DNA of 64,000 nt from Edwardsiella hoshinae NBRC 105699 = ATCC 33379 (GTDB lineage: Bacteria; Pseudomonadota; Gammaproteobacteria; Enterobacterales; Enterobacteriaceae): assembly GCF_000474215.1 (NCBI RefSeq), contig NZ_BAUC01000021.1:98174-162173 (forward strand), written 5' to 3'. Both the position numbers and the translations under genes were made by a program. This document shows positions 40,901 to 49,357 of the stretch, piece after piece (position 1 is the stretch's first letter; the number at the start of each line of letters is the position of its first letter). The notes beneath the pieces are model-generated. The model was not told the origin of the DNA and did no database searches. It worked only from the letters and a program-made list of their open reading frames with translations.

Positions 40901-40952
40901 TCGCCTGACGCTGATAATCCAGATTGGCATCGAACTGAATCTTCATACTCAT
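37914..40952 (-). CDS. res: Type III restriction enzyme, Res subunit
   Basis: A 1012-residue helicase-nuclease. The superfamily II motor shows Walker A TGTGKT at residues 103-108, the type III Walker B variant DEPQ at 234-237, and late motifs SHSALKEGWDNPNVFQ and QEIGRGLRI. The C-terminal endonuclease shows NPDWAVL with D946 and VVETKST with E964 and K966, a PD-ExK site. With Mod it should cut unmodified DNA after ATP-dependent communication between sites. It starts two bases before the Mod stop triplet boundary, so the pair is tightly coupled. All key motifs are intact. Confidence 0.95.
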   Translation of the reverse strand: MSMKIQFDANLDYQRQAIESVTGVFAGQEICHTNFTVAPLQSWEEGSLFYGTKEDSLGIGNRLRLLDEDIHANIRTIQLKNGLAPSETFDSKDGIHLTVEMETGTGKTYVYLRTVFEMNRLYGFTKFIIVVPSIAIKEGVQKSLEITATHFKELYENVAFDYFTYDSSKLSDVRNFATSPDIQIMVINIDAFRKSFTDPEQENKANIIHRAHDRMTGAKPIEFIQQTNPIVIIDEPQSVDTTDKSKEAIASLNPMCTLRYSATHVEKHHMLYKLDSVDAYEQKLVKQIEVAGIEVKDYHNKAYIKLVSVNNKKSPISAKIEIDARLKNGSIKRKEVTVTSGADLLDTRYSGGRDVYDGYIIDDIYCEQGNEYISFTSKPDILKLGQALGEVDPDEFKRLQIRKTIEEHLDKEMRLRPQGIKVLSLFFIDKVANYRWYDENGNPQKGKFALMFEEEYDRAIRKPKYSQLFEGADLDTAAQGVHNGYFAIDKKKDSSGKEMLKESKIGKDGKAASSESDGSAYNTIMKDKEWLLSFDCKLKFIFSHSALKEGWDNPNVFQICTLNETTSVIKKRQEIGRGLRICVNQDGERVHGFAVNTLTVMANESYEQFAEQLQKEIENEEGIKFGVVEKHLFANIVVPVDDHNHEYLGAEASKQLWEHLQSEGHIDSKGKVQDSLKASLKNGTLALPEAFQPYVAQIVSVLKKVSGNLNIKNRDDKVKVSLNKAVYLSPEFQALWDRIKYKTTFRVDFDTNALIEKCAEEIKVNLQVGKARFTYRKAKTEIDRSGVHTQQVQETTRVYESRAFDLPDLITYLQNETNLTRRTIVAIINKSGRLESFKNNPQKFIEQSANIIKSQMRLFIVDGIKYQKIGDDQFYAQELFQQNELFGYLKDNMVKVEKSVFDHVVYDSDIELEFASAFERNEDIKLYAKLPGWFKIDTPLGGYNPDWAVLIEKDGKEKLYFVVETKSTLFSVERRPEENTKIKCGYAHFEALGDEVNFTVSNSMDEFSSRYA

Positions 40953-40953
40953 C

Positions 40954-42825
40954 TTACAGGCTCCTTACGTCTTCGATACCGGCCTGCTTGAGAATCTGTA
41001 CCGCGTTGGTTTTTACCACGTCGTCGGCAAAACCGGCGTCTTTGAAGACTACGCGCATAATTTCTGGATTCAGTTCGTCTTTGAGCTTGGCAATGCCTTC
41101 CACCACGTCGAGGGTAATATCGTCCGACAGACAGATCATCAGCGCACCCATGCCGATATCAAAGACTTTATGACCCGCCACGCTATGTTCGGTAATCGGC
41201 AAGGTCAGATCCAGACCGTACTTCAGCAGCACCTCGTAGAGCACATCCTCTTCTTCACGACCATGTTTGATATTGGAAATCTGATCTTCCAGATCCTGCT
41301 CCGTCAGATCAAAGTCCAGCTCCCAAGGCTTAATATTGGTGGAGTCGAGCTTGAGTACTTTGAAGCCAAGGTCGCCTTGGTAGTCAGGATTTTCTTGTTT
41401 AATTTTGGCTGCCGCCCGGCGAATGCGTTCTTTGCTTATTTCAGCGATGGTTTTATAGCCTGATTTATACGCTTCGGAGCTCGCACTGATCAGCTCAGGA
41501 AGTTGAACCATAATGTATCGTCTAGACCCATTATCTTGAAGATTCAGATGGAGAACTGCTTGTGCAGACGAGCATGATCCGGAAAAGAAATCCAAATATA
41601 TACCTGATTTGTCTGATTCGTCATTTATCTCAAATCCGAAGAAGAATTCTATTAGCGATGTAGGCTTTGGAAAACTAAATATATTGGGACCAAGCAGCTC
41701 CTCTACTTCTTTGGTACCCTCTTGGTTAAAGGGGCCATTTAAAAGTGAAAGAGGCTTTCCTTTCCTTTCATTACCTTGCTCGTCAATAAGATATACCTTA
41801 TATCTCACACTGTAAGAGCCATCAGCCTTTTTCTTAATGACGACCTCATTATCTTCGATAGCTTTCAACAATCGTTCTTTTGCCCAGACCCACTGTTTCT
41901 TGGGCTTAATAATATCGCCATCATACTCAATGTCATATTGAAGGTTTTTCCTATCATCCATGCTTGTCGTCATAAGAGGCTGAGTAAAATAGCCACCTCT
42001 TGTGTTATATTTTTCGTCCTTCTTATTATAAGTTCCCCTTTGATCCTCAGATAACTTTGAAGATATATTTATCAATTCTGATTTTGAGTAACAGAGAATA
42101 TACTCATGAACCTCGATAAACCCTTTAGTCTTGGCTCCAGCCCCATACTTATTTTTCCATGAGATAGAACCAACAAATCTCTCTTCACCAAATACCTCGT
42201 CACACATCAACTTAAGATTGTGATACTCATTATCATCTATTGAAATAAATATAATGCCATCATCCTTCAACAGGTTTCGAGCAAGCTTAAGACGAGGGTA
42301 CATCATATTTAGCCAGTCTGTATGATAGCGCCCATTGGTCTCCGGGTTACTTGATAAGCTTCGACCGTCACCATCCACCTGACCGGTAATCTCTTTGTAA
42401 TTTTTGATATTGTCTTTAAAGTTATCTTTATAAACAAAATCCTTACCGGTGTTATACGGTGGATCGATATAGATCATTTTTACTTTTTTATGATAGCTCT
42501 TTTGCAGCAGCTTCAGCACTTCAAGGTTGTCGCCTTCGATAAACAAGTTCTGAGTGGTATCCCAATCGACAGACTCTTCTTTGCAGGGGCGTAAGGTACC
42601 GGCACTTGGGGTTTGTGCCAGCATGCGGGCTTTGCTTTTGCCATTCCAGGTAAAGCTGTAACGCTCTTCACGGCCATCAATGTAGCCACCCAGCACTTCT
42701 TTTAAAGCATCAAAATCCACTTTACCTTCGGTAAATACCTCCGGAAATAGTTCTTTGAGTTTGCTGATATTGTCAGCGACTATGTCCATGCTTTTTGAGT
42801 CCACTTCTGGGATGACGTTTTTCAC
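40954..42825 (-). CDS. mod: Type III N6-adenine DNA methyltransferase, Mod subunit
   Basis: A 623-residue beta-class methyltransferase. Motif IV DPPYNTGKDF is at residues 121-130 and precedes the AdoMet motif near residue 415 (DFFSGSCSSAQAV), the order of beta enzymes. In that motif the last glycine of FxGxG is cysteine; small residues at this place are common in Mod proteins. The region between the motifs is expected to carry the target-recognition domain. It is more AT-rich than its flanks (about 41.5-42.4 kb), which fits target-domain exchange. The recognition sequence cannot be predicted. Confidence 0.95.
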   Translation of the reverse strand: MKNVIPEVDSKSMDIVADNISKLKELFPEVFTEGKVDFDALKEVLGGYIDGREERYSFTWNGKSKARMLAQTPSAGTLRPCKEESVDWDTTQNLFIEGDNLEVLKLLQKSYHKKVKMIYIDPPYNTGKDFVYKDNFKDNIKNYKEITGQVDGDGRSLSSNPETNGRYHTDWLNMMYPRLKLARNLLKDDGIIFISIDDNEYHNLKLMCDEVFGEERFVGSISWKNKYGAGAKTKGFIEVHEYILCYSKSELINISSKLSEDQRGTYNKKDEKYNTRGGYFTQPLMTTSMDDRKNLQYDIEYDGDIIKPKKQWVWAKERLLKAIEDNEVVIKKKADGSYSVRYKVYLIDEQGNERKGKPLSLLNGPFNQEGTKEVEELLGPNIFSFPKPTSLIEFFFGFEINDESDKSGIYLDFFSGSCSSAQAVLHLNLQDNGSRRYIMVQLPELISASSEAYKSGYKTIAEISKERIRRAAAKIKQENPDYQGDLGFKVLKLDSTNIKPWELDFDLTEQDLEDQISNIKHGREEEDVLYEVLLKYGLDLTLPITEHSVAGHKVFDIGMGALMICLSDDITLDVVEGIAKLKDELNPEIMRVVFKDAGFADDVVKTNAVQILKQAGIEDVRSL

Positions 42826-42885
42826 TGTATTTCCTCTTGATCCTTTTGCTTTCGGCTTATTTCAGCTTCTACTATTTCAATTCGT

Positions 42886-43743
42886 TTACAGGGTTTCTGC
42901 GATCTGCCTGAGCCGCTGTTCCTGTTGTTTAATCTGGGTATTCAACACAACCTGCTGGCTGAACTCGGCCTGTTTTATCTGAGCGCGTAGTTTTTTAATG
43001 TCCTGCTCGATTTGACGGTAATGTTGCAATTGTTGCCGCTGCTGCTCTGCAGCTTCGCCATTCACTAAACCATCCACCAAACAAAAGCGTCCACTGACTT
43101 CAGCACACTGAAGCGCTTGTACACGGCACATAAAGGCTTGGTAGAACTGCCAGAAATTACTGTGCGGCAAGCTGGTAAAGTTCAGGCTGTTAAAAAACGC
43201 TTGTTCACTTTGAGTTTTGCAGCCCAACCTTAGCCAAGGTGATAGCTGTAACTCTTCAATGACCCACTTGGCTTGATCCGCTCTGTTTATGCGCTTGTCC
43301 GCCAGGCAGATAGCCAGTTGTTCTTTGTCGGGTTGTTTTTCGCGAACATTTGAATCCGAATCGCTAGTGCCCTCTGTGCCTTTGTTTTCAGCGTGCACAA
43401 AGAAAATTACTAATGGGTAAGGTATCGCCCTGTTGATCAGCTGACCAATTCGTTCTGCACTTTTGGTAGTGCTTAATTCCACGTGCAGAAAGGCCAGCTC
43501 ACCATAGTCGCGCAGGTCGTCACTAAAAGGCACAATATTGATAGTGCTGGGCTTTAGGGTGTAGAGCCAGCGGATTTTATCAACATCGTCCTTCAGAGCC
43601 TTTTTGTCTTTAGCGTCCAGGTCGGCGTGCTCCTGAAACATTTTTTTGAACAGAGGCTTATTGAGCACACAGCTATTGGGCACGTTCAAGCCTTCGAGAA
43701 AGGCTTCGAATTGTGGCAAGCCTAACCCCATATCAGACATCAC
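42886..43743 (-). CDS. DUF4391 protein of the restriction operon
   Basis: A 285-residue protein resembling DUF4391 proteins. The N-terminal half contains NKPLFKKMFQEHADL, KDDVDKIRWLYTLKPSTINI and an AFLHVELSTTKSAERIGQLI segment. The C-terminus is a long predicted coiled coil (EQQRQQLQHYRQIEQDIKKL). Function is unknown to me; in genomes it accompanies helicases and type III Mod/Res genes. Its start overlaps the helicase stop by 11 bases, so it is translationally coupled to it, and mod follows after 60 bases. It could be an adaptor between helicase and R-M complex. Confidence 0.75.
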   Translation of the reverse strand: MMSDMGLGLPQFEAFLEGLNVPNSCVLNKPLFKKMFQEHADLDAKDKKALKDDVDKIRWLYTLKPSTINIVPFSDDLRDYGELAFLHVELSTTKSAERIGQLINRAIPYPLVIFFVHAENKGTEGTSDSDSNVREKQPDKEQLAICLADKRINRADQAKWVIEELQLSPWLRLGCKTQSEQAFFNSLNFTSLPHSNFWQFYQAFMCRVQALQCAEVSGRFCLVDGLVNGEAAEQQRQQLQHYRQIEQDIKKLRAQIKQAEFSQQVVLNTQIKQQEQRLRQIAETL

Positions 43744-46700
43744 GCTCTCCTTGACCTTCTGTTCCCTGAGTAACGGCTGTCAATATCAGGTAGGACACCA
43801 CCATAAAGTCTTCAATGCCCTGACTGGAGGTGGCGGTAAGTACGGTACCACCTTTGACAAACAGGCTTTCAATGCCTTTTTCTTCGCTCTTCCCGGCAAT
43901 GCTATCTACGGCGACGGTTAATAGGTGCTGAAAGTGGCTCATATCACGCCCGTGACGTGTCATGCGGTTAACTTCAGTGATGGCGGGTTGATCGGGCGCT
44001 TTGTGCTTAAAGGCTTCACGCTTGAGCAGATCGAGTATTTTTTTACTTTGGGTGAAGTTCAGCTCAACCACAGTGCTACCTCCGGCATCAGCGGTCACAT
44101 AGATCAGGAAGTAAGGTGCCAGCGGATAATTATCATCTACCTGAACCGCTTTTTTACCGCTGCGGATATTCTTCAGGCAGAAGATGACGCCGGGTTTGAT
44201 GCCATCGGCGACCATATCTTCGTCAATGCTGACGGCGGCATACAGGCCTAGCGGTGTTTGCTCCAGCGTTGCGAGACGGGCCTTATCGTTCATGTAGCCT
44301 GACAGATCCATGCGGAAGTCATTGAGGGTAAGGTCGGTAATGGATACACCGCCACTCATATCCTCCAGATCGACTACTGCGTCTTTGAGTTGCTGTAGTT
44401 GTCTGCGCCGATATTCAAGGTCATTCATGTCTTTGGCGTTTTCATCGATGACGTTCTCTTCGCCAGTTGCAGATATATCCAGCAACACCATACGCCCCGA
44501 GACACGCGCTTCCAGATTGATGTATTCATCCAGCTCCATGTTGGGCCAGAAGTTGATGAGCTGGATTTGCGTGTTTTTACTGCCAAGACGGTCAATACGG
44601 CCAAAACGCTGAATGATACGTACCGGATTCCAGTGAATGTCGTAGTTGATGAGCGTATCGCAATCCTGCAGGTTCTGCCCCTCACTGATGCAGTCGGTGG
44701 CTATCAGTAAATCCAGTTCGGTAGTGGCGGTTGGGTCTACTTTGCCGCGCTCTTTGGATACCGGAGAGAAGGCGGTCAGAATATTGTTGAGGTCAGAACC
44801 TAAGCCCGTCATGGTGGTTTTATTGGTACCGCCGCCCGTCACCAATGCACTGTGAATGCCCAGTTCGGAATGCGCCCAATGCGCCAGATGGACATACAGG
44901 TATTGAGCCGTGTCGGCGAACGCGGTAAAGACGATCATCTTTTTATTGCCAGGATTTAGCGGATTAGCCACCTTGCTGGCAATGGTTTTTTTAAGCAGCT
45001 CTAGCTTTGCATCACGGCCTACGTTCACACTTTGTGCTGTTTTGGCAATGTGGCTTAAAAACTCACGGTCGGCCTCCAGTTCCTGCCTAAAGCGGATGAG
45101 ATCCATATCCTGCAGCAACACTTTGGTTTTGTTGCCTACCATGTAACTTTCCAGCTCCGTGGACTCCAACTCAAAGTCGTGGATATCTTCGATATTCAGC
45201 TCGGACAGTTCTTCTGATTCATGAGCATCTATTTTGGCCAACAGTCGGTCGACCTGCTGAGCAAGCTTTGTGGCCGTAAGCGTGAACGAATGAATTGAGC
45301 TTTCCATTCGCTTGAGTAAATTGACGCGCATGAGGTGAATCAGACTTTCTTCACGGTCTACCTGTTTGAACACGCCTTTACCTGCGCCTACGGCTTTATC
45401 GTAACGACGGGCGTATTCGGCTTTTTTAGCTTCGCGCACGAATTTCAGCGGAGAATAACCCGCTAGGGATAGCCGCCGGATGGTTTTGTTGACCTCTTTT
45501 AACGGCGGAAACTCGCCGGATGCATCAATGTCGGCATAGATGTTTTTCGGTGGCAAGCGAGTTGGGAAGCGGCCGATATCTTCGGTGCCGTAGTACTTTT
45601 CTATGTGTTTGCGGGAACGGGCAATGGTAACGATATCGAGCAGTTTGAAGTAGTCAAAGCTCATAATGTCGAGCAATGCTGCGGTGGTACGCTTTTCGAC
45701 CGGCTCACTGACCCATTTGTTAAATTGCTTCTGGGCAAGCCGCAGAGTGGATTCAATATTTTTGATACCCTGTTCGGCAAAGGCATCATCCCGACCTTCA
45801 GTAATGAAGGCGACCTGATTTTTCAGATCGTTCATGCGGTTGTTGACCGGCGTTGCCGACAACATCAGCACCTTGGTTTTTACGCCTGAGCGGATAATGT
45901 CGTTCATCAGGTGCTCATAGCGGCTTTTACCTTCCGCCTTGCTCGGTGTATTACGGAAGTTGTGGGATTCGTCGATGACCACCAGGTCGTAATTAGCCCA
46001 GTTCACTGTCTCCAGATTGATTTCGCCCGAGTAGCCTTTCGGTCGAGTCAGATCGGTATGGTTCAGTACGTCGTAATTAAAGCGGTCAGTTGCGAGCAGG
46101 TTGCGCTTATCGTTGACCGTGTACATGGTCCAGTTGTCACGAAGCTTTTTCGGGCATAGAACAAGCACCCGATCGTTACGCAGTTCGTAGTATTTGATCA
46201 CAGCCAAGGCTTCAAAGGTTTTACCCAAACCCACGCTGTCGGCAATGATGCAACCGTTGTGCTTTTCGAGCTTATCTATTGCACCCAGCACTCCGTCTTT
46301 CTGGAATTTGTAGAGTTTGCTCCAGACCAGGGTATCTTTAAAGCCGGTTTTACTGCGGATGATGTTGTCTTGGTCGATGTCTTCGAGGAAGTCTTTGAAC
46401 AAATGAAATAACGTGAGGAAATAGATAAAATTGGCCGGTTGATCGACGGCAATTGCATCCAATTTGGCAATCAGATCATTCTTTATGTCACGAAGATTCT
46501 GTGCATCAGCCCAGACATTATCAAACCACGTCAAAAGCTGCCGGGTGCTCTCAAGGTCAGACAAGCCTATGTTCATGTGCAGGGAGTCGCAGCGCACGTC
46601 GCCAAGCCCAGTTGGACTGAGCGTGGCACTGCCGCTGATGGCAAAACTTTGCTCGGTAGCCCCAAGATGAATAATATTCTGCCCCGGCTGAGGCCTTACA

Positions 46701-46999
46701 CTGGCTTTCACTTCAGCCTTGTTTGCCAGCCATTGCGAAAACTCACTGGCGATGCGTTTTTGTTGCAGCTGATTCAGCAGGCGAACGTCTGAATCAGAAC
46801 CAACCAGGTTCTGCAGATTGGTCGAATCCCATTCGCTGAAAATAATCCTTGCAGACTCCAGCTGCTTCAACTCGTGCCTCAGCGAGGCAAAGCCATATAA
46901 GGTAAACAGGCTGGACAGAACAGAGAGCCTGGAACCAGAAAAGGAATGTTTTTTCAGTTCGATACCAACATGACCGCTAGTTTTGTTATCCAGTAACAC
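43733..46999 (-). CDS. SNF2-type helicase with PLD-like N-terminal region
   Basis: A 1088-residue superfamily II translocase. Walker A SVGLGKT is at 255-261, Walker B DESH at 343-346, motif III LSATPVNNRMND follows, and motif VI QRFGRIDRLGS lies near residue 830, as in SNF2/HepA-like helicases. The N-terminal 140 residues include ISGSATLSPTGLG, which resembles the second half of a phospholipase D-like nuclease domain, but a clear HxK pair is not seen, so that domain may be inactive. It is the first large gene of the operon, after an HTH gene 14 bases upstream. Confidence 0.88.
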   Translation of the reverse strand: MLLDNKTSGHVGIELKKHSFSGSRLSVLSSLFTLYGFASLRHELKQLESARIIFSEWDSTNLQNLVGSDSDVRLLNQLQQKRIASEFSQWLANKAEVKASVRPQPGQNIIHLGATEQSFAISGSATLSPTGLGDVRCDSLHMNIGLSDLESTRQLLTWFDNVWADAQNLRDIKNDLIAKLDAIAVDQPANFIYFLTLFHLFKDFLEDIDQDNIIRSKTGFKDTLVWSKLYKFQKDGVLGAIDKLEKHNGCIIADSVGLGKTFEALAVIKYYELRNDRVLVLCPKKLRDNWTMYTVNDKRNLLATDRFNYDVLNHTDLTRPKGYSGEINLETVNWANYDLVVIDESHNFRNTPSKAEGKSRYEHLMNDIIRSGVKTKVLMLSATPVNNRMNDLKNQVAFITEGRDDAFAEQGIKNIESTLRLAQKQFNKWVSEPVEKRTTAALLDIMSFDYFKLLDIVTIARSRKHIEKYYGTEDIGRFPTRLPPKNIYADIDASGEFPPLKEVNKTIRRLSLAGYSPLKFVREAKKAEYARRYDKAVGAGKGVFKQVDREESLIHLMRVNLLKRMESSIHSFTLTATKLAQQVDRLLAKIDAHESEELSELNIEDIHDFELESTELESYMVGNKTKVLLQDMDLIRFRQELEADREFLSHIAKTAQSVNVGRDAKLELLKKTIASKVANPLNPGNKKMIVFTAFADTAQYLYVHLAHWAHSELGIHSALVTGGGTNKTTMTGLGSDLNNILTAFSPVSKERGKVDPTATTELDLLIATDCISEGQNLQDCDTLINYDIHWNPVRIIQRFGRIDRLGSKNTQIQLINFWPNMELDEYINLEARVSGRMVLLDISATGEENVIDENAKDMNDLEYRRRQLQQLKDAVVDLEDMSGGVSITDLTLNDFRMDLSGYMNDKARLATLEQTPLGLYAAVSIDEDMVADGIKPGVIFCLKNIRSGKKAVQVDDNYPLAPYFLIYVTADAGGSTVVELNFTQSKKILDLLKREAFKHKAPDQPAITEVNRMTRHGRDMSHFQHLLTVAVDSIAGKSEEKGIESLFVKGGTVLTATSSQGIEDFMVVSYLILTAVTQGTEGQGERDV

Positions 47000-47013
47000 C
47001 CCGAAATTCCCTA

Positions 47014-47193
47014 TTATTGTCTGTCATTCTTTTGTTCTTCTCTCCACTTTTCGATGTCTTCACGCTTGAAACGCCAGGATGTGCCCACTTTGAAGGCAGG
47101 TATTTTCACTGACATTACCATACGGTAAACAGCTCGCTCGTTGAGCTTGAGGTACGACGCGACATGCTTGACGGTCATTATTTGCACACTCAT
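47014..47193 (-). CDS. Small excisionase-type helix-turn-helix protein
   Basis: About 59 residues with a MerR/excisionase-like HTH: VKHVASYLKLNERAVYRMV followed by VGTSWRFKREDIEKWREEQ. Proteins of this kind often head restriction operons as regulators. The start is unclear: ATG at 47193 is chosen, but GTG at 47208 and a later ATG are possible and none has a strong ribosome site. It lies 14 bases before the helicase gene and is the likely first cistron. Confidence 0.75.
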   Translation of the reverse strand: MSVQIMTVKHVASYLKLNERAVYRMVMSVKIPAFKVGTSWRFKREDIEKWREEQKNDRQ

Positions 47194-47208
47194 TTGCGTT
47201 ATCCGCAC

Positions 47209-47531
47209 TCTGTTGAGGGTAATGTCTCAGTGTCGAAATAGTACAAGGTTGCCATCATACGTTCAACATTATCACCCGTTGTCAAGCAGATAGAAGCCAT
47301 CCAGGTCAGGGGGAATGACTAGGAATTACTCCCCAAGGGTAGCGTACGTCTACACACATCAAATTACCTCCCGGACAGGGACATAGTAGAAATATTGTGT
47401 ATTGCAATTATGGATACTGTCATCGTCTAGGTAGTTCGCCAGCTTTATAGTGTTTTACTGAATTTGGCCACCTGAGCAGAGGTGATATGGGAGAGTGATT
47501 TTCATACGCTCTCGTATGGTTTCCGGCCTGA
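47209..47531. other. Region upstream of the restriction operon
   Basis: About 320 bases without a gene. It should contain the promoter of the HTH-helicase operon. A sequence around 47457-47492 (TTTACTGAATTTGGCCACCT) looks like an insertion-sequence end from memory, but no transposase is attached. Confidence 0.35.
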
Positions 47532-47758
47532 ATGCAGTGTTCATCACGCGATCCGCACGGTGAAATTACAGCTCACAGACTGTGGGGAAACCCGTGGCGC
47601 TGGGTGATTGAAGACGACCTGTCCAGTTACTTCGACACCGTACACCATCGACTGCTGATGAAAGCCGTACGCCGCAGGATCAGTGACGCACGTTTTATGG
47701 CCCTCCTGTGGAAAACCATCAAGGCGGGCACATCGAGGTCGGTCTCTTTCGGGCGGTA
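47532..47758 (+). pseudogene. Fragment of a group II intron reverse transcriptase
   Basis: The frame reads RWVIEDDLSSYFDTVHHRLL and then RRRISDARFMALLWKTIKAG, matching the early palm region of group II intron maturases. A one-base loss near 47730 shifts the frame; the other frame continues HIEVGLFRA before the similarity stops at about 47758. Both the 5' and 3' parts of the intron are missing, so this is a dead scar. Confidence 0.7.
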
Positions 47759-47759
47759 A

Positions 47760-47996
47760 GTGACGCCGCGCCAGCTGACGTTGCCACGAATATTCGCCAA
47801 TACGCTGCCAGACTTCGGTATGAAAGCGCAGAATCAATGACCGGTAATCGGCCATGCTTTCGCGGTACGGCAGAGTCAACGTAAAGCAGAACACCACGAG
47901 TCGTGGGTAATGGTCAACGGCCTGTTGCAGAAAGGCTCGTGTATTTGTCGTGTCAGTCGAATTGCCGGAGACAATGGAGGGAGAATAAGGATTCAT
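47760..47996 (-). pseudogene. Truncated N-terminal part of a second Gp2/YfjJ-like gene
   Basis: On the minus strand the frame reads MNPYSPSIVSGN, then QAVDHYPRLVVFCFTLTLPY and FHTEVWQRIGEYSWQRQLAR, like the N-terminus of Gp2/YfjJ proteins. It stops resembling them exactly where the reverse-transcriptase fragment begins. The HUH centre is absent. It indicates that two islands or two copies of a replication gene were once joined here. Confidence 0.55.
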
Positions 47997-48161
47997 AACG
48001 GCGCTCTCAATGAACACTGGTGTGATGGACAGGAGTGTGATGTTGCAGGTGTGCTGCTCATCATCGATCCCATATCATTACGTTCGCTCACTAAGACGGA
48101 GTGCCTTTCGTCATTTAACCTGTCACAATCCAAATAATTTCAGACAGATATTATCTCCGTG

Positions 48162-48203
48162 AATCCCCCGCCTCCTTAACCGGAGCGCGGGGATTTTTCT
48201 TTT
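48162..48203 (+). terminator. Terminator-like hairpin before the YfjP-like gene
   Basis: Stem AATCCCCCGCCTCC/GGAGCGCGGGGATT with a short loop and a T-rich tail (TTTTTCTTTTTC) on the plus strand. It insulates the GTPase gene, whose start is only about 20 bases further on, or attenuates it. Confidence 0.6.
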
Positions 48204-48221
48204 TCACGTTGAGAACTCTGT

Positions 48222-49097
48222 ATGACTAAACCTCACGGCCTTCAGGCCCTTGAACAACCGCTGGCGTCGCTTCCCGATACGCTTCGCCAGCTTATTCTTG
48301 AACGTATTCAGAATCTCACCCACTATGAGCCGGTGATTGGTATCATGGGCAAAAGCGGTGCCGGTAAGTCTTCGCTCTGTAACGAACTCTTCCGGGGTGA
48401 GGTCTCCCCCGTCAGTGATGTGAACGCCTGTACCCGTGAAGTGCTGCGCTTCCGGCTGCGCAGCGGGCGTCACAGTCTGGTGATTGTTGATTTACCGGGT
48501 GTGGGAGAAAACGGGCAACGGGACCATGAATACCGTGCCCTGTACCGGCGTATGCTGCCGGAACTGGACCTGGTTCTGTGGGTCATTAAGTCCGATGACC
48601 GGGCGCTGTCGGTGGACGAGCAGTTCTGGCGCGGTGTGATGCAGCCTTACCAGCAGCAGGTGGTGTTCGTGATTAACCAGGCCGACAAAATAGAACCCAG
48701 CCATGAATGGGATACCCGTTCTGGTACTCCCTCAGCACAGCAACAGAAAAATCTTCAGGAAAAGCAGGTTGCCATTACCACGATGTTTAAGCCACATCAC
48801 CCGGTCTGCGTGGTATCCGCATGTACCGGATGGGGCGTGGAGGATATGGTAGCAACCATGATGCGCTGTCTGCCGGACCGCGCCACCAGCCCAGTAGCGA
48901 CACAGTTGCACGGGAGGCTCTGCACGGAGCCGGTAAAGTCGCAGGCCCGTGACGGCTTCGGTGAGGCGGTGGGGCGGGTGTTCGATACGGCAGAATCATC
49001 GTCATTCCTGCCTGCGCCGCTGAAGACGGTGATACGTACCGTGCGTGATGCTGTGGTGTCTGTAGCCCGCGCGGTCTGGGACTGGATCTTCTTCTGA
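48222..49097 (+). CDS. YfjP/YeeP-family GTPase
   Basis: A 291-residue Era/Der-like GTP-binding protein. G1 is GKSGAGKSSL near residue 44, G3 is DLPGVGENGQRD, and G4 is NQADKIEP. The C-terminus is basic and ends in hydrophobic helices (VARAVWDWIFF), which may bind membranes. Its role is unknown; it is a standard member of CP4-57-like islands. It is the first gene of the right-hand block. Confidence 0.88.
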   Translation: MTKPHGLQALEQPLASLPDTLRQLILERIQNLTHYEPVIGIMGKSGAGKSSLCNELFRGEVSPVSDVNACTREVLRFRLRSGRHSLVIVDLPGVGENGQRDHEYRALYRRMLPELDLVLWVIKSDDRALSVDEQFWRGVMQPYQQQVVFVINQADKIEPSHEWDTRSGTPSAQQQKNLQEKQVAITTMFKPHHPVCVVSACTGWGVEDMVATMMRCLPDRATSPVATQLHGRLCTEPVKSQARDGFGEAVGRVFDTAESSSFLPAPLKTVIRTVRDAVVSVARAVWDWIFF

Positions 49098-49357
49098 ATG
49101 AGTAAAAGGTCATCAGGACTGTAGTGAATGACTCTGTTTATTCACCGCCTGGTAGATGATTATTTCCAGGCAGACATAACCTGTCCTGACCAGCAAAAGA
49201 TACCACCAGTCATAAGCGCGTCACCACTGCCGACGTTGCATCCACACAGTCTTCTTGCACCAGGCGTTTCGCTACGTATGACGGACACAACCTGTCAGTC
49301 CCATCCTTTACAGTAATACCTTCTTTATTAATGAATTACCCAACACGGAGATAATAC

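Noticed and set aside
40954..42825. An inactivating glycine-to-cysteine change in the AdoMet motif of Mod
   Set aside because: In Mod proteins this position is often alanine or another small residue, so cysteine alone does not show loss of function.
37914..46999. Assignment of the restriction operon to DISARM or BREX
   Set aside because: The SNF2 helicase and methylase recall DISARM, but there are no DrmA, DrmB or DrmC-like genes. No PglZ, PglX, BrxC or BrxL is seen for BREX. Mod and Res have clear type III motifs.
47544..48017. A single 157-codon gene on the minus strand
   Set aside because: It is a chimera: the first part is a Gp2-like N-terminus, the rest is the antisense of a reverse-transcriptase fragment. 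It is listed as two pseudogenes instead.
49128..49316. A 62-codon plus-strand open frame between the GTPase and WYL genes
   Set aside because: No ribosome site and no recognisable composition; probably chance.
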